Below are positions 11,254-24,232 of a DNA stretch of 64,000 nucleotides, one piece after another. A program made the position numbers and the translations under genes. This DNA comes from Coriolopsis trogii. Lineage: Eukaryota; Basidiomycota; Agaricomycetes; Polyporales; Polyporaceae. How positions within the stretch are numbered: position 1 is the first letter of the stretch; each line of letters opens with the position of its first letter. The notes below the pieces were generated by a model, which was not told where the DNA came from, did no database searches, and was given only the letters and a program-made list of their open reading frames with translations. The stretch is taken from NCBI GenBank assembly GCA_020543525.1, contig JAHYIO010000039.1:2170001-2234000 (forward strand). Direction: 5' to 3'.

Positions 11254-13056
11254 GATGAAAAGAGCTCGTGGGCGGGATCCAGCACACTTGGAGACTGGTA
11301 GGAGTTGTTAGTCGTGAGCCAGTCAGGGCTTCAAGAGGTAGTAAAAATCAGAGTTTGAGCTCGAGGCAGCCGCACCGCAGGATAGCTCTGGGCTTCTTCC
11401 AAGACTGATATCAGCGAGGGCTGTACATGTGCCATGGTAGATTCAAAGGCCGCCGCATCGAGGATGGAAGATGTGATGACTATACTGACATAAACTCCTA
11501 GGTCAGAGCTTTGGCATATAGGAATGCAAGACTGGTTAATGTCATCCTGGATTAGATAACTGTCATTTTGAAGTGGCTTACGGTCAAGCAGGAATAAGCT
11601 ATATGTCTAGCGAAAATATATTCACGGAATTACTGGATGTATTATCAGTCCCGTTGTTCTGGCGCTTCTGTCCTAAGCGGAAGAGAATAGCGCCCTAAAG
11701 GGATTAGGATTCGGTCCCAACTTAAATCCACAGACCTACACGTCCCCCCCTGCATATACACAAGGTCATATTCGTACATGGTACATGCCTCAGAGCATAG
11801 CAAAAATACGATTGGAGAGAGAAAGGAGGAAAATGGACGTGAACACAGAGTACGAACAAACTGAGGGAATAGGTCGCATTACCATATCAGGAGTCGTAGC
11901 AGGAGGCGCGGGAAGGTGGGGATATGGAAGCGCCGTAAACCAAGGGGGAGAGAAAGCATACGAATGGGGGGGAATTCAGAAAGTGTTGGAGGAAACCAGT
12001 ATTTTTCCCAGTGTACGTGCAGCACAATAGTGCTATATATCGAGTTTGAGAGAGAACGGTTGGGCGGGGAAGTCCCTGGATTTAAGTTGGGACAGATGCC
12101 TCATCGCACGAGAACGAGCAGCAAAAGCGCGGACAGTTTCCTTATCGCCGATGACATTATATAGTTTAGCTATAGGAATGGCCATGTCGTCCATATCTCT
12201 AGTAGTGAGATGATTGGGTATCACGGCAGAGAAGAAGCCAGAGCGAGGCACCCCAAGACGAGTTGCAATTGGCCTTGGGCAAACGCTACGTAGCCGCCCA
12301 TGGGTGAGTCAGTAGCGTGACTTATCCGTCACAGGAGAACGAATCACGCTTTTGTCACTTTCTTTGAGCGCTTCGACCGGGCTCCCACAGTACTGTTTGC
12401 GACCACTGTCGACCGCTACTTCGAACGCGAGCAAGTTCACGCAGAACGACTTTACCCCAAGCATCATCTCAGGCCGGCTCGACTGAACAGTGCTATCTGT
12501 ACTTGAATTCTGCACGAACCTACGAGGCACTGCAGGTTCTCGCGCGCATGCCAGTGCTGCCGCTACCTATCAGACACCCACCTTGACGTCTATGAGATGC
12601 TCCGCAGCAAGAAGCTTCGACTCGGCTATGCGATATCCAACCCCCAGTCTTTATAACTTGAATTCCGCGGACCCCTGCTCTGCAGCTGAGAGGTCGGCTG
12701 TAAGGCCGACGAGACATCCAGGTTCTTCGAAGCGTCAAACCAGGTACGTTCTCTTCGACATTAATAGTCTCGAAGATTGACTCATGACTCCAATCCCCTG
12801 AAACCTAGTATTTGTTGCAGTACGGTCAGCTGGACCTTTCTACCCACCCTCGTGGCTTTTGCTGCTAGTTATAGCACTATGGCGTCGCTGCCGGCCCTCC
12901 CATGACGTGGGCCATGTTGGTCGGTCTCTGGAGCACGGCTCACCATTGGATTCGGGTTCACATGCCGGTCCCATGAGTACGCGCGCGTACGTTTAAGGTT
13001 GCTCGTGCTAGTATCACTGGCTTTACTACCGCCGCGCATCCCACCAGAACATCACG
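11254..13056. other. Intergenic stretch with a 17-bp inverted repeat pair
   Basis: No gene recognised. The 17-mer GTCCCAACTTAAATCCA at 11714-11730 recurs as its reverse complement at 12077-12093, bracketing about 380 bp with a short purine-rich open frame. This could be the terminal repeat pair of a small non-autonomous element, but no target duplication was found. The remainder up to the Ox1 start shows nothing interpretable. Confidence 0.4.
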
Positions 13057-14657
13057 ATGCCGGGTACGACACTCCCCTACGCCCCTCACTACGTCCAGCC
13101 TCCCCCAACGAAGGAGAAACGTACGTCCCTGAACCCCTCTCAAAAACAGGATCACCTTACTGTCGAACCCTTTCAGTCGAATGGGCCGATCTACCGATCA
13201 TTGACATCTCCAAGGCGCGCACGCCTGAGGGCCGCGCTGCTCTCGCTCCTCAGCTACACGATGCAATGCGGACCGTCGGCTTCGTGTACGTCGTCAACCA
13301 CGGAATGACACAGGCACAGGTCAGTCTCCGGAAGTTGTACTGCGTCGAGAACGCAGAGGACCTGACCCCATAGATGAGCAGACAGACCGCATCTTTGATA
13401 TCGGAGATGTGCCGTTTACTCAGGTGCCCGAGGAGGAGAGGAAGCCATACGAGGCGAAGATTGCAGAGGAGGGATCAAAGATCGGGTATAAGCCGCGTCA
13501 GCTCTGGGTGCGTGTCTCGCATGGTCTGTCCCAAGTCCGGATCCATGCTCACTAGGAGGCTGACAGACGATCGAGAACGGCGTTCGAGACAACCACGAGC
13601 AGTATGCTAGTGAGTCTCCGTTACTCCCTAGTTCCGACCGACTGCAATCTGACACTGTTGTTGTCCAGTCCATCGCTGTGTGTATGACCGACAGGAGCAC
13701 CCAGACGCGATAAAGCCCTTCCTTCCCGAGCTGCGCGCCTTCGCGGAGCATAACCACTTCAATGTCCTCTTCCCCATCCTCCAGTACGGTGTCTCGATTG
13801 CATTCCATGCGCTCTGCTTAGGTATCTGTGCTGCATAGGATGCTCGCACTCGGTATGGAGCTCCCGGAAGACTCGTTCGTGAAGCTGCATGACTTCAACG
13901 CCGTGGGAGACACTCATGGTACGTCGTCCTGCCTTCCGCATAGTATCAGTACCGCTGAATGCCTGGCTCTCACAGCTCGATTCATCAAGTAGTGAGTCTG
14001 CGACAACGACTCCGGCGTGCATTAACTCAGTTTGGTCCAGTCATCCTTTGGCTCCCGAAGACGAGCTCAAAACGAAGAACGTCTGGCTCAAGGGCCACAC
14101 CGGTAGGCACATTTATGAACATGTGCCTGTTCCTTGCGCTCATATTTTGCCTCGTTAGACACGGGAACCGTTACCATCCTCTGGAGCCAGCCCATCTCCG
14201 CGCTCCAAATCATGTCCCCCGACGGCAAGTGGCGCTGGGTCCAGCACATCGACAACGCACTCGTACGTCTCACCCTCCTTGACTCGCTTTCCCCTTCTTC
14301 ATTCTATTCTGGCAGGTTGTCAACGTCGGAGACTCTATCGAGATGCTATCGGGAGGGTACTACAAGGGCACGATCCACCGCGTCGTGCAACCTCCCCCGG
14401 ACCAGCGCGCGCAGCCGCGGCTCGGCGCATACTACTTCGCCTTGGCGAGCGACGACGTGAAGCTCGTCCCGTTTGCGGAGAGCCCGGTGCTGAAGAGAGT
14501 GGGGGTCGTGCGCAAGTGCGCGGATGAGGACGCGCCGACGATGCGAGAGTGGCGGAGGGGGAGATATATGGCGTACGGGCTCAGCAAGACGACGAAGAAG
14601 GACGACGTGGTCGAGGAGCAGATTATTCGGGGCATTGTGTTGAAGCACTACAATTGA
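13057..14657 (+). CDS. Ox1: isopenicillin-N-synthase-like 2OG-Fe(II) oxygenase
   Basis: Ten exons, all with GT..AG introns, join to a 364-residue protein: 13057-13120, 13177-13319, 13382-13507, 13567-13609, 13669-13783, 13839-13918, 13976-13991, 14041-14102, 14159-14262, 14316-14657. The DIOX_N-type domain starts at EWADLPIIDISKA and includes FVYVVNHGMTQAQ. The catalytic double-stranded beta-helix carries the HxD pair in KGHTDTG (D split by intron 8) and the distal Fe-binding His in GTIHRVVQPP. Members of the superfamily couple 2-oxoglutarate and O2 to hydroxylation, desaturation or ring closure; the substrate is unknown. This is the most separated plus-strand copy: its 3' end faces the DUF6534 gene across about 260 bp. 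Not a penicillin gene, since no ACV synthetase is nearby. Confidence 0.88.
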
Positions 14658-14920
14658 TGTATGTCTAGATTTTGCAAGCCTGTAACGCGTGCTCGCCAAT
14701 ATATTGTTGTGGAGCTAACGTCGTCCGTCCTAGTCTACTACCTTGTTCAGCCTCCGAAGCAGCCCGTCTCGGTGTCCGGGGTGTTCCGGATCTTGACCAT
14801 GGCGTTCCCTCGAGCACAATTGAAGCTGAATCTCAAAGTTAGAATTCAATACAAATCCAGTCGCCTAACTGCAACTATGTAAGCCGGGCCATATTCCGAG
14901 CGAGGGTTCCTGCATCGATG

Positions 14921-17133
14921 TCAATCCTCCCTTCTACCCTCTTTCGCGGGCATGTCGCCGGACCCATTGTTCTCCAAAAGAAGCCTCGGGGCAGGCTTGA
15001 GCTCGATAGCAAGCGGCCTGCCGGGGAGCTCCTCCTCCTCCCGCTGTGTCCTACTTTGAGAGGTCTGGTCCGTGGCGCTCAAAATGGATTGCTGTTGGTT
15101 CCACACGATGCTGCTCATCCGGAACGATTGCTCCCTTCGGATCTCGTCGGGGGTCAGGAGATACCGGCGAGCGTTCAGGCTGGTAATGAGTCAGCTGTAT
15201 GCCGCGGGGTCATAGGCTGCAGAGTATGCGTACGCGACAAGAAACGTGTTGCCATATACTGCAGGTGTCAAGGTTTCAGGTTCAGTTAGTATGGAAGTCG
15301 GGGAGGACACGACGGGTACCTTTCGTCAGGGCAATGCCAATCCCGACGTAGATTAGATTGCTCGGGTAAACGAGGGACTTTCGAAGGTTGAACATCAGCT
15401 GTTCCAGAGCGTCATTGAACGATTTAGACTCTTACCAGAGTGACGAAGATGGTGTTGAGGATACTATGGAGAAAATAGTCAAACCCCAGTATAGCTTCAG
15501 TCTCCGAATTGCGGCGTACCAAAGGAGCAGCCCTATGAAGGCTCGCGTAAGCAATGCAGCCAGTCTATAGACCACTTGTTAGCTTACCAGTGCTCACAGC
15601 GTAGAAGATAAGCATGTCGATCATCGAATTTGTGCTGCGAGGTGTCCAATGCTATGGTCAATTTGATCAATGCCAGAAAGAGCAGCCTACTGGTCGAGTC
15701 CCGTTCTGCTGGTATGGAGCACATGTATGAGCGCGGCCGTGACCATGATGTCGGCGATCAGATTGAGAATGGATGCTGCTGTAGATATATCCTGAAAAGC
15801 AGTTTGAGCGTGTCATGTTGTGGAGAAGAAACGACTACTTACGGAGTGGTCCAGAAATGAGGCAAAACTAAGAGACTCCAGTCTGCATACGCTCAGAGAC
15901 CGACTGTCAGGTTCTGTTTGAATCAAAAATGGACATACCCAAAAGTCGAGAACGCTGATCGCGAATAAACGATGCTTCTCAGAATGCATGGCTTCGAGTG
16001 TATATTGCAGAAGACATACCCATCAAGTACCCTATGGAATCATTGAACGGGGTTAGATTACTGAGGACAAGTCCCGAGGATTGGGGAGATACTGACCGAA
16101 CGACCCTATATTCATCGTTGCCTTCGAGGAAACATCAATCATCATACTTGTGAAGCAAGAGATAAACGTACAGCGACGACAGCGACGACTTTGTGAGCAT
16201 ACCCCTTCAATCCAACTGGAGGTCGTGAATGTCAGAGTAAGCTATCCATGGACGTAACAAGTAGTTCCATACTGATCCACAGACGTCGAGCAAAAAACCT
16301 GTATCAATTCGTTCAATCAGCGAGAAGATGTGTGTAGCACCATAGTTCGTACAGCTCAACGACGAGTATCATCAGGGTCTGTCCAATCCAGTCAGTACCA
16401 TGTTTAGACACGAGAACACATCTTGCACTTACGCTTGGGATGGTCGTGGCCTTGTACGACGGTCATCCGACATGTGTATTGTAACGATTAATGACTTGGT
16501 ACGCACAGTGAGAGTCCTATGGCGTACTTTAGAGCAGGACCAGCGTTGGATGCTATAATGACTCACCAGATCGGGGCTGCTTCTAAAACCGCACCGTTCA
16601 AGTAGTTTGTCACCAGATAGAAATAGCTGTAAAGCAATAATTGAGAAACGCAAATGATTCGGCCACTCACAGCGTACATACCAGACGTGCAAAGAGAAGA
16701 CGGTGTTTACGAGCTCAATTGTACTAGAAGACAGTCAACTTCAATGCCCCCTCGAAATCAAAAGAGCTGCGTTTCTCCACACTCACGAGGCAATAATTAC
16801 CTACCGTTGACAGAACAGAGCGGTGTCAGCTTACCCTGCACATTCCTGAGGAACCAATATGATAGGATCGACATACCCATGCTTTCAACAGCATTCGGTC
16901 TTGGGGATATAACCGAAAGTAATGGAAGATTTGATGGAAGTTCATCCCCTGGAGACTGCCATCTGTAGTTCAGGATGCTTGTGAATGCGGGAGACAACCG
17001 ATGGCACTGACAGGAGGCTGACGAAGGTGCCGATAAGCAAGGCGCCAAGCGTGTTATCGACAGCAGGCATCTGGACGGGAATGTTTGAGGTGGGAGAGGG
17101 TGCCATCTTGACAGAGGGAGATGAGCCCGACAT
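14921..17133 (-). CDS. DUF6534-type multipass membrane protein
   Basis: Many short minus-strand exons can be followed in order: MPAVDNTLGALLIGTFVSLL, then FHQIFHYFRLYPQDRMLLKAW, TIELVNTVFSLHVWY, YFYLVTNYLNGAVLEAAPIW, and finally SLNARRYLLTPDEIRRE close to a charged C-terminus ending EGRRED. The opening GALLIGTFVSLL, the aromatic FRLYPQD and the closing LNARRYL are the usual landmarks of this basidiomycete family of about seven helices, whose function is unknown. Introns are about 50-60 bp and I saw no frame-breaking lesion, though not every junction was verified. An internal ATG at 17106 is an equally good start. It sits between Ox1 (convergent) and Ox2, interrupting the plus-strand oxygenase run. 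Confidence 0.7.
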
Positions 17134-18299
17134 TCGTCTGATTTATATCTCCTTACATACTCAGCTCCGCATGTAATGCCCATTAGGCGTCCTGCAGGTG
17201 TTAGGCTTGCAGCCTCACAAACCTTATCTGGCAGGAACCTGTTTGGGTTCGTATTTGGAGACTTCTGACAGCACCTCACATCACCACAACGTTCATTCGT
17301 TGCGACTAGCAACGCCGGTTCATATTCGAGTATACCCCGATGGAAGTGGGTCCAGGCACATACGAAGCAAAGTAATAAGCTTGTCGAAGACAACATTTAC
17401 GTACCATCAGCCCCACCTATGTCGCATGCTGGGGTGGTATGTCAGAGTGCTTGAAGCCGACCACTAAGTTTCGTGTGCGATTTTGGTAATGCGAGTCACG
17501 TGATCAACCAGTGTTTACGCTTGTTTGCTTCCCTCGCATTCACAGTCGTAGGCTTAGGCTAAGGTGACACGTCTGAGGTGGCACACTAGCAGTGGCAATG
17601 GCCCTTAAGCCCTCCTTTGTAACGTTTAACTCCTTGCCACGCTCGATTCTCCATCCCTTACGAAGTGATTCCCTGAGCGGGAGAAACAAGCCGTGGCAAC
17701 ACGCCCGGGATTTTGCCGAGACCTGCTAGTAAGTCAGGCTGGTACTTCTCGTTCTAATCGTTGAATGAAATGTAATGGCAGGTCAATTCTCGTCGAGGGG
17801 TCAACTCTTATTAGGTCGTGCGGAAGCCAGCTCATCTTGAGTTTCTAGAACTCTGTCACCCCATCTGAGCTTTCTCAGTAGCGTGCAACAGGGCTCACTC
17901 AGGAGGCTCTCACGACCACCTTCTGCCCTCCTGCCGACAACTATGACCTCCCTGTCTACGCTTATGCCGAGGATATAATGAGCACAAGCTTGGATGTCAG
18001 CCCTTGGTCTTCGATTCTAGGCCGTACGCTATATCGGAACGCTTCTCACATCACGAAGAGAACATCGCGGGAAAACAGAAGAGGAGCACCCCAGCTCGTG
18101 AGTTTGGTGGCTTCACTTTGTGCGGCCTCCCGCACTGCGCTAAGTTTGACCCCTCTTCACAGTAGCCCAAAGTGTTCCATCTGTTCGCAACCCTCGAAGT
18201 GTCGAAGTAGACATCCTGCGCTTATCGTGTGGAGTTATTGGACGGGTATATCAGATCGAATGTCCGCCACCACCGCCGCGTCAGACGCACATCTACAAC
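17134..18299. other. Intergenic region upstream of Ox2
   Basis: No gene recognised. It presumably holds the divergent control regions of the DUF6534 gene (minus) and Ox2 (plus). Confidence 0.5.
18247..18252 (+). promoter_or_regulatory. TATA-like box of Ox2
   Basis: TATATC ends 47 bp before the Ox2 ATG. Ox3 and Ox4 have a TATAAG at almost the same distance, which supports it as the core promoter. Confidence 0.5.
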
Positions 18300-19910
18300 A
18301 TGCCTGGCATCACGGTCCCTCCTGTCCCGCACTATGAACCGGCGCCTGTGACAAAGGAGAACTGTACGTAGTTCACCAGTGATGACGTCTTTCTGAACTG
18401 ACGTGCATTGCGAGCAGTGGACTGGGCTAACTTCCCCATCATCGACATCTCAAAGGCCAAAACGGTCCAAGGTCGCCAAGAGCTCGCGCCGATTGTTGCG
18501 GAAGCGATGCGGACGTATGGTTTTCTGTACGTCATCAACCATGGTCTGTCGCAAGAGCAGGTTAGCTGTCCTCTTCGAGAGCGCTCCCCTCCCTGTCCCA
18601 CTCATCCATTACGCCAGAATAAACGCTTGATCGACATTGCGGACATACCGTTCACCCAAGTTCCCGAGGAGGAGCAGAAGCATTTCGCCTCAAAGATCAG
18701 AGAGGTTGGCTCGTACCGAGGGTACAAGCCCCGTCAGTACTGGGTAAGTCATGTCGCCAGATTTCGGGCTTCTACGTCTGCTCCTGCAATGTTGACGTTC
18801 GCCTCAAGACTATTGACAACAACGTCAAGGACCAGATCGAGCACTACAACAGTATGTATTGGCGTCTCTGTAACGTCGTCCCGGTGACGGCCACAGAGCT
18901 TACGGGTATACAGTGCACAGGGAGATTTTCCAGCAGCAGCACCCAAAGGCGCTCCAGCCATTCCTGCCGGAGATACGATCGTTCGTCGAGCACAATCACT
19001 ACAACGTTCTGCATCCTATCCTCAGGTACGTGCTCGATCAAGGCACAATTCGACGTGTCATCACTGATACGCCGGTCCTCGCAGACTTCTCGCTCTCGGA
19101 CTCGAGCTCCCGGAAGAGACGTTCGTGAAACAGCACGACTTCGAGGCCCAAGGCGAGACATACGGTGAGGAACATCCTCAGTACTCGAGCATATGAGGCG
19201 CTCACATTCCGAAACCTAGGTCGCTTCATGAAGTAGTGAGTGGTGCGCGGGATTTGCGCATGTATTCTCCCACTGACGGGCGCGTCCTCCAGTTTCCCTC
19301 GCACAGAGGAAGATGAAATAAAGACGAAGAACGTGTGGATGAAAGGCCACACCGGTATGTGCCTTCTGAGCCTGTCCAATACATGACAATAAACGATACG
19401 TTTGGTCAGACATCGGGACCCTCTCGATTCTGTGGAGCCAGCCGGTCACCGCTCTGCAGATCATGTCACCCGACGGTGTTTGGCGCTATGTCAAGCACAT
19501 CCCTAACGGTCTTGTGCGTATTTGCGCTATGACGTCTCAGACAACACCCACTAAGCACGACAACGTAGATTGTCAACGCAGGTGACTCGCTGGAGATGCT
19601 CTCCGGCGGGTACTACAAGGCGACCATCCACCGTGTCTTCCAGCCGCCCGCCGACCAGCGTGGGTACACACGCCTCGGTCTCTTCTACTTCTGCTACGCC
19701 AACGACGACGTGAAGCTCGTGCCGTTTGCAGAGAGTCCTGTCCTTCAGCGCACCGGGATCAAGCGCAAGTGCGCGGACGAGGACGCGCCGACCGTGGGCG
19801 AGTGGCGCGTCGCTCGCACGAAGGTATACGGAGTCTCGGAGCTGAAGCGCAAGGATGCCGTGGTTGAGGAACAGATTGTCAGGGGCTTAGTTGTTCAGCA
19901 CTTCAACTGA
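18300..19910 (+). CDS. Ox2: isopenicillin-N-synthase-like 2OG-Fe(II) oxygenase
   Basis: Exons 18300-18363, 18418-18560, 18618-18743, 18809-18851, 18914-19025, 19085-19164, 19220-19235, 19293-19354, 19410-19513 and 19569-19910 give 363 residues with every splice site canonical. The start MPGITVPPVPHYEPAP is the shared leader of this group. Key blocks: DWANFPIIDISKA, YVINHGLSQEQ, the linker micro-exon encoding RFMK, KGHTDIG (Fe ligands H and D) and ATIHRVFQPPADQRGYTRLG (distal Fe ligand H; candidate 2OG-anchoring Arg). No lesions seen. Closest in sequence to Ox3 and Ox4, with which it forms a head-to-tail triplet spaced about 500 bp apart. Cytosolic, as there is no targeting signal. Confidence 0.9.
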
Positions 19911-20344
19911 AGTCGCGGTGATTGGTCCAGCGCGTAGTGCTATCTGTTTGACGTCGCAGCGGCGTCGTACAACAGTTCATCGTTTCTGTCCGTGGGCTCG
20001 GCAAACGAGACCTGACCAGTTTTCCCATGTCTGCAGCGAACATGTAGACTCGTGATGGCGATAAGGACGAATGTGAAACCTATGCAATCTTCTCGAAGCA
20101 AACAGTCTACTAACAGCGCTAGCTTCCACCCAATGGACGTCCATCGGCTGCCCGCTCGATAGCGTACGTGCCGATAGTGCGACTCGAGTGCTCACGACCG
20201 TCTTCTCACAGATCATGCGGCTCACAAGCCGCCCCTCAACCTACCACGAAATCCCTGCCGTACGGGACAATAAATAGGCATGTCTCCCAGGCCCTATTGG
20301 GAAGATGCGGGTTGGTCGCCCGATTTCCCTACAGGAACTATCCT

Positions 20345-20350
20345 TATAAG
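20345..20350 (+). promoter_or_regulatory. TATA box of Ox3
   Basis: TATAAG ends 49 bp before the Ox3 ATG. About 130-220 bp further upstream (around 20130-20220) lies a block including CTTCCACCCAATGGACGTCC that is repeated upstream of Ox4 (around 22245-22330), so the promoter was duplicated with the gene. Confidence 0.6.
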
Positions 20351-20399
20351 AGCTCATTCCTATCGTGCGAGTATCGCTCAGAGCGCAGAGTCGGTTACC

Positions 20400-22007
20400 A
20401 TGCCCGGCGTCACAGTACCACCAGTCCCTTGGCACTATGTGCCTCCGCCGGTGACCGAAGAGAAATGTAGGTATATCTCTGCCCAGTCCCTATGGTATCA
20501 AGTACTGATGCGAGCTTTGTTCGGGTCAGTGGACTGGGCAGACTTTCCGATCATTGATCTCTCGAAGGCCAAAACTCCCGAGGGTCGCGCGCAGCTTGCG
20601 CCTGAGGTCCGCGACGCAATGAGGACGTATGGATTCTTGTATGTCATCAACCACGGGCTCACACAGGAGCAGGTCTGTCCATCGCTATGGTTGGCTTATG
20701 GCGACGCTCACGGTCGGATTCTATAGAACGAGCGTCTGATGGACATTGCGGACATACCCTTTGCTCATGTTCCCGAGGAAGAGCAGAAATTGTGCACTGC
20801 TAAGATCAAGGAAGTCGGGTCGTACCGCGGCTTCAAGCCTCGTGAGCTCTGGGTATGCTGTCCCTTGTGTCGTACACCCGTCATAGGCTGCTGACTTCGA
20901 ATCAACTCTCAGATTATCGACAACGGCGTAAAGGATCAAATTGAGCACTACAACAGTGTGTATGATCTATCTGGTGAAAAACAATTGATGCTGATTGCTC
21001 ACGAACTCGTAGTACATCGTCCGGTATTCCAGCAACAGCACCCCAAAGCGCTGCAGCCCTTCCTCTCAGAGATACGGGCATTCACTGAGCACAACCACTT
21101 TAACGTCTTGCATCCCATTCTCAGGTACGCTATGTGCACGCACGTAGCTTTCCCGCTCTTATTGAGACAATCCTTCAGGCTGCTTGCTCTCGGGCTTGAA
21201 CTTCCGGAGGACACCTTCGTCAATCAACACAACTTCGATGCTGAAGGAGAATCTTACCGTAAGTACTCGGCCCGAAATTTGATGTCGGACATGTTCCTCA
21301 TACTCTGCACCGCAGTTCGCTTCATGAAATAGTCAGTACGAGTTCTATGTATCGCCGTGCGCTAGAGCTGAGGAGTATTATCCAGCTACCCCAGGACTGA
21401 GGAAGATGAGGCGAAAGCGAAGAATGTTTGGTTGAAGGGCCATACGGGTAAGCTCTCGTTCTCGCTGCATGCTGTACAGCTTGACAAATCCGCCTCAGAT
21501 ATCGGTACTATCACTATACTTTACAGTCAGCCGGTCACTGCGCTCCAGATCATGTCTCCAGACGGAGTATGGCGTTACGTGAAGCACATTCCCAACGGTA
21601 TCGTGAGTCCATACTACTTTTCGCTCGTCTCATGGCCGCTCATACGCTCATACTGACTATCTCAGGTCGTGAACGCCGGCGACTCCATGGAGATGCTCTC
21701 CGGAGGTTACTACAAGGCGACCATCCACCGCGTCTTTCAGCCGCCCGCTGATCAACGAGGCTACACGCGCGTCGGAATGTTCTACTTTGCCCTCGCCGAT
21801 GACGACGTAAAGCTCGTTCCACGCTCAGAGAGTCCGATTCTACAACGCGAGGGGATCAAGCGCAAATGTGCCGACGAGGATGCGCCAACACAGCGTGCTT
21901 ATCGCGTTGGGCGTACGAGGGCGTATGGCTTGTCTGAGCTGAAGCGGAAAGACGATGTGGTCGAGGAGCAGGTGATCGAAGGAGTCGTGGTACGTCACTT
22001 CAACTAG
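20400..22007 (+). CDS. Ox3: isopenicillin-N-synthase-like 2OG-Fe(II) oxygenase
   Basis: Ten exons (20400-20466, 20530-20672, 20727-20852, 20913-20955, 21013-21124, 21179-21258, 21316-21331, 21386-21447, 21499-21602, 21666-22007) encode 364 residues. The first exon has one extra codon (Trp before HYVPPPVTEE) relative to its sisters. The active-site set is complete: KGHTDIGTITILYSQPV, then GGYYKATIHRVFQPPADQRGYTRVG. The C-terminal segment ends in VEEQVIEGVVVRHFN. Nearly identical in layout to Ox4 and evidently its tandem duplicate, including the upstream region. No disabling change seen. Confidence 0.9.
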
Positions 22008-22394
22008 AGCCGCAACGTTTGGCCTGGTGCGTGCCATCTGTGTGACGTTGCGGCTGGTCTAGCATAGCAGATATGTTCAACCCCACTTTTTCTATACGTG
22101 AGTACAGCGAAGGAGGCCTGACCGGCTTTTCATTTCTGTGGCGATCATGGAGACAATGACACAACTCAATTCCACTGCGATAAGGCCAAATGATGAATGT
22201 GAACTTAAGCATTCTTCTCGAATCCTACTAGTACGAATAGCTTCCACCCAGTGGATGTCCATCGGCTTTCCGCCCGATAGCGTGGCGTGCCGGAAGTGCG
22301 ACTTCGAGTGCTCACGACGAGCTTCTCCACTGAGAACATGCACAGAGGTTTTCACAAGCACAACTCGCCGCCGTCGAACTCTCTTGCAATCTCC

Positions 22395-22400
22395 TATAAG
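22395..22400 (+). promoter_or_regulatory. TATA box of Ox4
   Basis: TATAAG ends 48 bp before the Ox4 ATG, matching the spacing upstream of Ox3. Confidence 0.6.
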
Positions 22401-22448
22401 AGCCAGGTTCGTCCAGGCGACCATCATCGAAAGCCAAAACTGACCGTC

Positions 22449-24071
22449 ATGCCCGGCATCACCGTACCACCTCGGCACTATGTGCCTCCGCCGGTGACAG
22501 AAGAGAAGCGTATGTCTTCAGGCTGTCTAAACCCAGTTACTTGCGTTAGCAAGATACTGATGCGGGCTTTTTTTTGGGCCAGTGGACTGGGCAGACTTTC
22601 CTATCATTGACCTCTCGAAGGCGAAGACCCCCGAGGGACGCGCACGGCTTGCGCCCGAAGTGCGCGACGCAATGAGGACATGTGGATTCTTGTACGTCGT
22701 CAACCACGGGCTCTCACAAGAGCAGGTTGGTCCATTATACTGGATTATTGGTATATCTCTTCTGAATTGTTGAACGTCCTAGAACGAGCGTTTAATGGAT
22801 ATCGCGGACATACCCTTTGCTCATGTCACCGTGGAAGAGCAACAGCTATGTGCTGCCAAGATAAGGGAAGTTGGTTCATACCAAGGCTTCAAGCCTCGCA
22901 AGTTCTGGGTATGCTTTCGGTAGTTTTGCACGGTCTCGCACATGCGAACATATTGGCTGACATTGGATATGCACCCACTGCAGACCATCGACAACGGCGT
23001 GAAGGATCAAATTGAACATTATAACAGTGCGTACGAATTGTCCGGTAGAGAATGTTGGACGCTGATTGCTCGGAAACTGCTAGTGCATCCTACAGTATTC
23101 CAGCAACAGCACCCCAAAGCGCTGCAGCCCTTCCTTCCAGAGATACGGGCATTCACTGAGCATATCCACTTCAATGTGTTGCACCCCATTCTCAGGTGCA
23201 CCATGTATGCATCATCCCTTTCGCTTTTTTGACGAAATATTTCAGGCTCCTCGCTCTCGGACTTGAGCTTCCGGAGGACACCTTCGTTAATATTCACAAC
23301 TTCGACGCCGACGGAGATTCTTACTGTAAGTACTTCTCCCGACTTGATGTCGTTCATATCCCTTATGTACTACACGACAGTCCGCTTCATGAAATAGTCA
23401 GCATCACTTCTGTGTAGTACCGTGTGCTAGAGCTAAGAGGGATCGTCCAGCTACCCTAGGACAGAGGATGACGAGGCGAAAACCAAGAATGTCTGGTTGA
23501 AGGGTCACACGGGTACGCATGCGCTCGTCAATGGAGTCTCGTATAGTGCTTCTAATCGATCGCTCCTCAGACACGGGGACTCTCACCATACTCTACAGCC
23601 AGCAGGTCACTGCGCTCCAAATCATGTCCTCAGACGGAGTATGGCGTTACGTGAAGCATATCCCGAACGGCATTGTAAGCCCATAACAGTTGCTCTCCAC
23701 CGCATAGCCACTCATGTTAGCGACATCAGGTGGTGAACGCGGGGGATTCCATGGAAATGCTCTCCGGGGGGTATTACACAGCGACCATCCACCGCGTCTT
23801 CCAGCCTCCAGCTGACCAGCGAGGCTGCACGCGTCTCGGAATGTTCTACTTTGCCCTCGCAGATGACGACGTCAAGCTTGTTCCGCGCTCCGAGAGCCCC
23901 GTTTTGCAACGCGAGGGAATCAAGCGCAAGTGTGCCGACAAAGATGCGCCGACCCAGCGTGCTTATCGCGTCGGCCGCACAAAGGCGTATGGGTCGTCTG
24001 AGCTGAAGCGCAAGGACGACGTGGTCGAGGAGCAGGTTATTGAAGGAGTGGTGGTGCGTCACTTCAACTAA
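22449..24071 (+). CDS. Ox4: isopenicillin-N-synthase-like 2OG-Fe(II) oxygenase
   Basis: Exons 22449-22509, 22583-22725, 22783-22908, 22984-23026, 23084-23195, 23246-23325, 23381-23396, 23451-23512, 23571-23674 and 23730-24071 encode 362 residues. Compared with Ox3 it has local changes close to the active-site core: YSQQVTALQIMSSDG instead of YSQPVTALQIMSPDG, GGYYTATIHRV instead of GGYYKATIHRV, and DQRGCTRLG instead of DQRGYTRVG. The HTD and distal His ligands are intact, so it should bind iron. Such clustered differences could mean altered substrate preference or relaxed constraint. It runs convergently into the membrane-protein gene at 24233 with about 160 bp between stops. Confidence 0.9.
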
Positions 24072-24232
24072 GTAAAACGCATCGTCCATCTGCACATATG
24101 CTTGTATCGTAACTATGTCCATCATTTCGGGTATGCAGAGATTCGTCAATACCGAGAGAGTCGTTCACAATGTCTTACGTAGTCGATTTACATAGTACTA
24201 TGCCTGGAGAATATCGCCAAACTACGGAATGA

